Positions 5,999 through 7,390 of a DNA stretch of 7,390 nt are shown piece by piece (the stretch's first letter is position 1; the number at the start of each line of letters is the position of its first letter). The position numbers were made by a program, and so were the translations under genes. The stretch spans positions 1 to 7,390 of the forward strand of contig JAISRY010000107.1 in NCBI GenBank assembly GCA_031273385.1, given 5' to 3'. A model generated the notes under the pieces. It worked only from the letters and a program-made list of their open reading frames with translations, was not told where the DNA came from and did no database searches. This stretch comes from Tannerellaceae bacterium (GTDB taxonomy: Bacteria; Bacteroidota; Bacteroidia; Bacteroidales; Tannerellaceae).

Positions 5999-6661
5999 AT
6001 GAAAACAAATTTTTATTACTTTTGCTTGCTGATGATCAGCCTGTTTAGCTTACCGGTGAATGCTGCCGGTTCCGGCTACCAAGATGCGATGCGCACGGCT
6101 CTGACGAGCCTCGATGCTGCGGCGCCCTCTCAATACCTGTCGTGCCGGAACCAGTTCGAGCGGATAGCGCAGCTCTATTCCGACGAGTGGCTGCCGGTCT
6201 ATTACACAGCTTATTGCGATCTTCAGATGATCTATACCAAACAGGCTGCGGCGAACGCCCAGGCGCTGCTTGAGGATGCTAAAAACCTGCTGACAAAGCT
6301 GGACACATTCCGGGGCGCCGACCTGTCGGAAACGAGTACGCTTTGGGGCTACTATTATATGGCGCTCATTACGCTGGATGGGGCTAACGGGCAGAAATAT
6401 TTCGCCCAGACGGTAGGCGGCTACGAGAAAGCCATCGCCCTGAACCCCGAAAACCCCCGTCCGGTATGCCTGTTGGCCTTTTTCAAGCAATTCCTGCCGG
6501 CCTTTATGCGCTCCGAAAGTGAAATCGCCGAGGGGAGGGAAAAGGCTAAAGCGCTATTTGAAAAAGAGAAACCCTCGATAGAAAAGCCCTATTGGGGAGC
6601 CTATTATGTCGATATGATCAAACAACAAATAAATACCAACGATGATGGAAAAGAATTTTAA
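5999..6661 (+). CDS. Secreted TPR-like helical protein
   Basis: This is a 220-residue protein with a clear signal peptide (MKTNFYYFCLLMISLFSLPVNA, cleavage near NA-A at about 22-23), so it is probably periplasmic. There is no lipobox cysteine. The mature part is helical with tetratricopeptide-like spacing: NQFERIAQLYSDEWLPVYYTAYC (about 51-73), and YEKAIALNPENPRPVCLLAFF (about 142-162), which carries the typical TPR turn ALNPENP. TPR folds act as protein-binding scaffolds, so a partner among the neighbouring receptor or membrane protein is plausible. It begins 48 nt after the receptor gene without a visible promoter in between and overlaps the next gene by 20 nt, so the genes are likely cotranscribed. 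The start at 5999 is set by the signal peptide. The specific function is unknown. Confidence 0.75.
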   Translation: MKTNFYYFCLLMISLFSLPVNAAGSGYQDAMRTALTSLDAAAPSQYLSCRNQFERIAQLYSDEWLPVYYTAYCDLQMIYTKQAAANAQALLEDAKNLLTKLDTFRGADLSETSTLWGYYYMALITLDGANGQKYFAQTVGGYEKAIALNPENPRPVCLLAFFKQFLPAFMRSESEIAEGREKAKALFEKEKPSIEKPYWGAYYVDMIKQQINTNDDGKEF

Positions 6662-7286
6662 CGAACAGGAAAGCCTGCAATTAATCACCGAGATGATTAC
6701 CCGGGCACGGAGCAACTTCCAGAGGACAAGCCGCAGGACGACCCTCTTGTGGGGATATATCATCGCTATACTGGCGCTGGCCAATTTTGCCCTGTTGTAC
6801 CTGTTGGAGGGAGAGGAGCGGCTGTCCAGCTATTGGGTGTGGGCATTGACCTTTCCCCTGTTTATTATCCACTACCTGTATGAGGGTAGGAAAGCGAAGA
6901 AATCCCTGGTTAAAAATCACATTGACAGGATGATCGGCAATCTCTGGCTGGCCTTTTTCGTCTCCTGCCTGATCTTTATCGCCTCGGTCTTTACGCTCTC
7001 TTTCGGGTTCGGAACAAGGGATGTCGGTGTGCTGTACCTGTCGATCAATCCGGTTATCCTGACCTTTACCGGGCTGTGTATGTTCGTCAACGGCAAACTG
7101 TGCCGCTTCCATCCATTCGTGATTGGAGGCGTCGTCTTCTGGGCGGGCGCCCTGCTTTCGGGCGTCGTATTGCTGATATGGCCCTATCAAAGCCTGCAAT
7201 TCCTTGTCCTGTCGTTCGCTATGATCGGGGGATTTATCATACCGGGACACCTGTTAAACCATAAGGAGGAAAAACAAGATGTTTAA
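6642..7286 (+). CDS. Six-TM membrane protein of unknown function
   Basis: This is a 214-residue inner-membrane protein with a soluble N-terminus of about 35 residues (NEQESLQLITEMITRARSNFQ) and about six hydrophobic segments: 36-55, 64-80, 101-122, 130-149, 158-180 and 184-205. A basic loop, EGRKAKKSLVKNHIDR, follows TM2, and the tail is charged (NHKEEKQDV). I recall similar proteins in Bacteroidota often encoded next to small winged-helix regulators, as here, but I cannot name a function. Two adjacent ATGs (6642 and 6645) are possible starts. Either overlaps the upstream gene by about 20 nt. The gene ends 8 nt inside the next one. Tight packing suggests that the membrane protein and the regulator act together, for example as sensor or modulator and transcription factor, which is an inference. 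Confidence 0.75.
   Translation: MMEKNFNEQESLQLITEMITRARSNFQRTSRRTTLLWGYIIAILALANFALLYLLEGEERLSSYWVWALTFPLFIIHYLYEGRKAKKSLVKNHIDRMIGNLWLAFFVSCLIFIASVFTLSFGFGTRDVGVLYLSINPVILTFTGLCMFVNGKLCRFHPFVIGGVVFWAGALLSGVVLLIWPYQSLQFLVLSFAMIGGFIIPGHLLNHKEEKQDV
7263..7270 (+). promoter_or_regulatory. Strong Shine-Dalgarno of the winged-helix gene
   Basis: AAGGAGGA stands 8 nt before the ATG at 7279, inside the coding sequence of the upstream membrane protein. Most genes in this window lack such a site, as is usual in Bacteroidota. It fixes the start of the downstream gene and suggests efficient independent initiation. Confidence 0.75.
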
Positions 7287-7390
7287 AGACCTCGACCCCC
7301 TGCTGCTGTCGCAACAACGGCTGGCCATCGTATCCATACTGATCTCGGTGGAAGAGGCGGACTTCGTGTTTATCAGGGAGAAAACCGGCG
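7279..7390 (+). CDS. Winged-helix transcriptional regulator, N-terminal part
   Basis: The gene runs off the right edge. The 37 visible residues begin MFKDLDPLLLSQQRLAIVSI, then LISVEEADFVFIREKTG. This matches the start of the small winged-helix DNA-binding family (HTH_34 type, MarR/ArsR-like fold). The 'LDPxxxSxxRLAIxSxL' helix is followed by 'EEADFxFxxxxTG' leading into the recognition helix, which lies beyond the window. Such proteins are usually about 100 residues and bind DNA as dimers. The ATG overlaps the end of the membrane-protein gene by 8 nt, with a strong Shine-Dalgarno before it. It may control its own operon through the palindrome at 3750-3766, but that is only inferred from the gene order. 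Confidence 0.8.
   Translation, partial: MFKDLDPLLLSQQRLAIVSILISVEEADFVFIREKTG

Noticed and set aside
5994..6002. Minimal ORF ATG-TCA-TGA overlapping the start of the TPR-like gene
   Set aside because: A two-codon frame of this kind arises easily by chance, and nothing else supports a leader-peptide role.

Overview
The window looks like a chromosomal segment of a Bacteroidales bacterium, most like Parabacteroides/Tannerellaceae. The reasons are promoters of the Bacteroides type (TTTG, about 20 nt, TAnnTTTG), mostly weak Shine-Dalgarno signals, a TonB-dependent receptor with an N-terminal carboxypeptidase-regulatory-like domain, and protein families typical of the phylum. The genus is an inference. 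All real genes lie on the + strand.

Layout. Positions 1-457 hold no gene. They carry GC-rich hairpins and a compound MITE-like palindromic repeat (113-237), followed by the prmA upstream region. Then come prmA (476-1327, ribosomal protein L11 methyltransferase) and a compact trio of small membrane-associated proteins: a YtxH-like glycine-zipper protein, a holin-X-like two-TM protein, and a small basic protein whose start overlaps the holin gene. The trio resembles the E. coli yqjD-yqjE-yqjK module in order and size. A tRNA-Val(GAC) with a near-perfect promoter follows. Next is an unlisted 27-codon ORF encoding a putative mini-lipoprotein (2459-2542). After it, a 7-bp tandem repeat fills the spacer of a candidate promoter for gapA (NAD-type glyceraldehyde-3-phosphate dehydrogenase). 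gapA ends in a clear intrinsic terminator.

The right half is one apparent operon (3803 to the window end): a TonB-dependent outer-membrane receptor, a secreted TPR-like protein, a six-TM membrane protein and the start of a winged-helix regulator cut by the window edge. It is driven by a consensus promoter (TTTG-N20-TATATTTG). A perfect 17-bp palindrome lies between the two promoter elements, and a second 21-bp AT-rich palindrome lies just upstream. The simplest reading is a transport locus with a repressor-type operator, possibly bound by the winged-helix protein at its distal end. The substrate cannot be read from the sequence.

The most notable observations are the mini-lipoprotein ORF, the tandem repeat sitting in a promoter spacer, the double-palindrome promoter of the receptor operon, and the YqjDEK-like trio. 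No CRISPR array, transposase or phage structural gene is visible.
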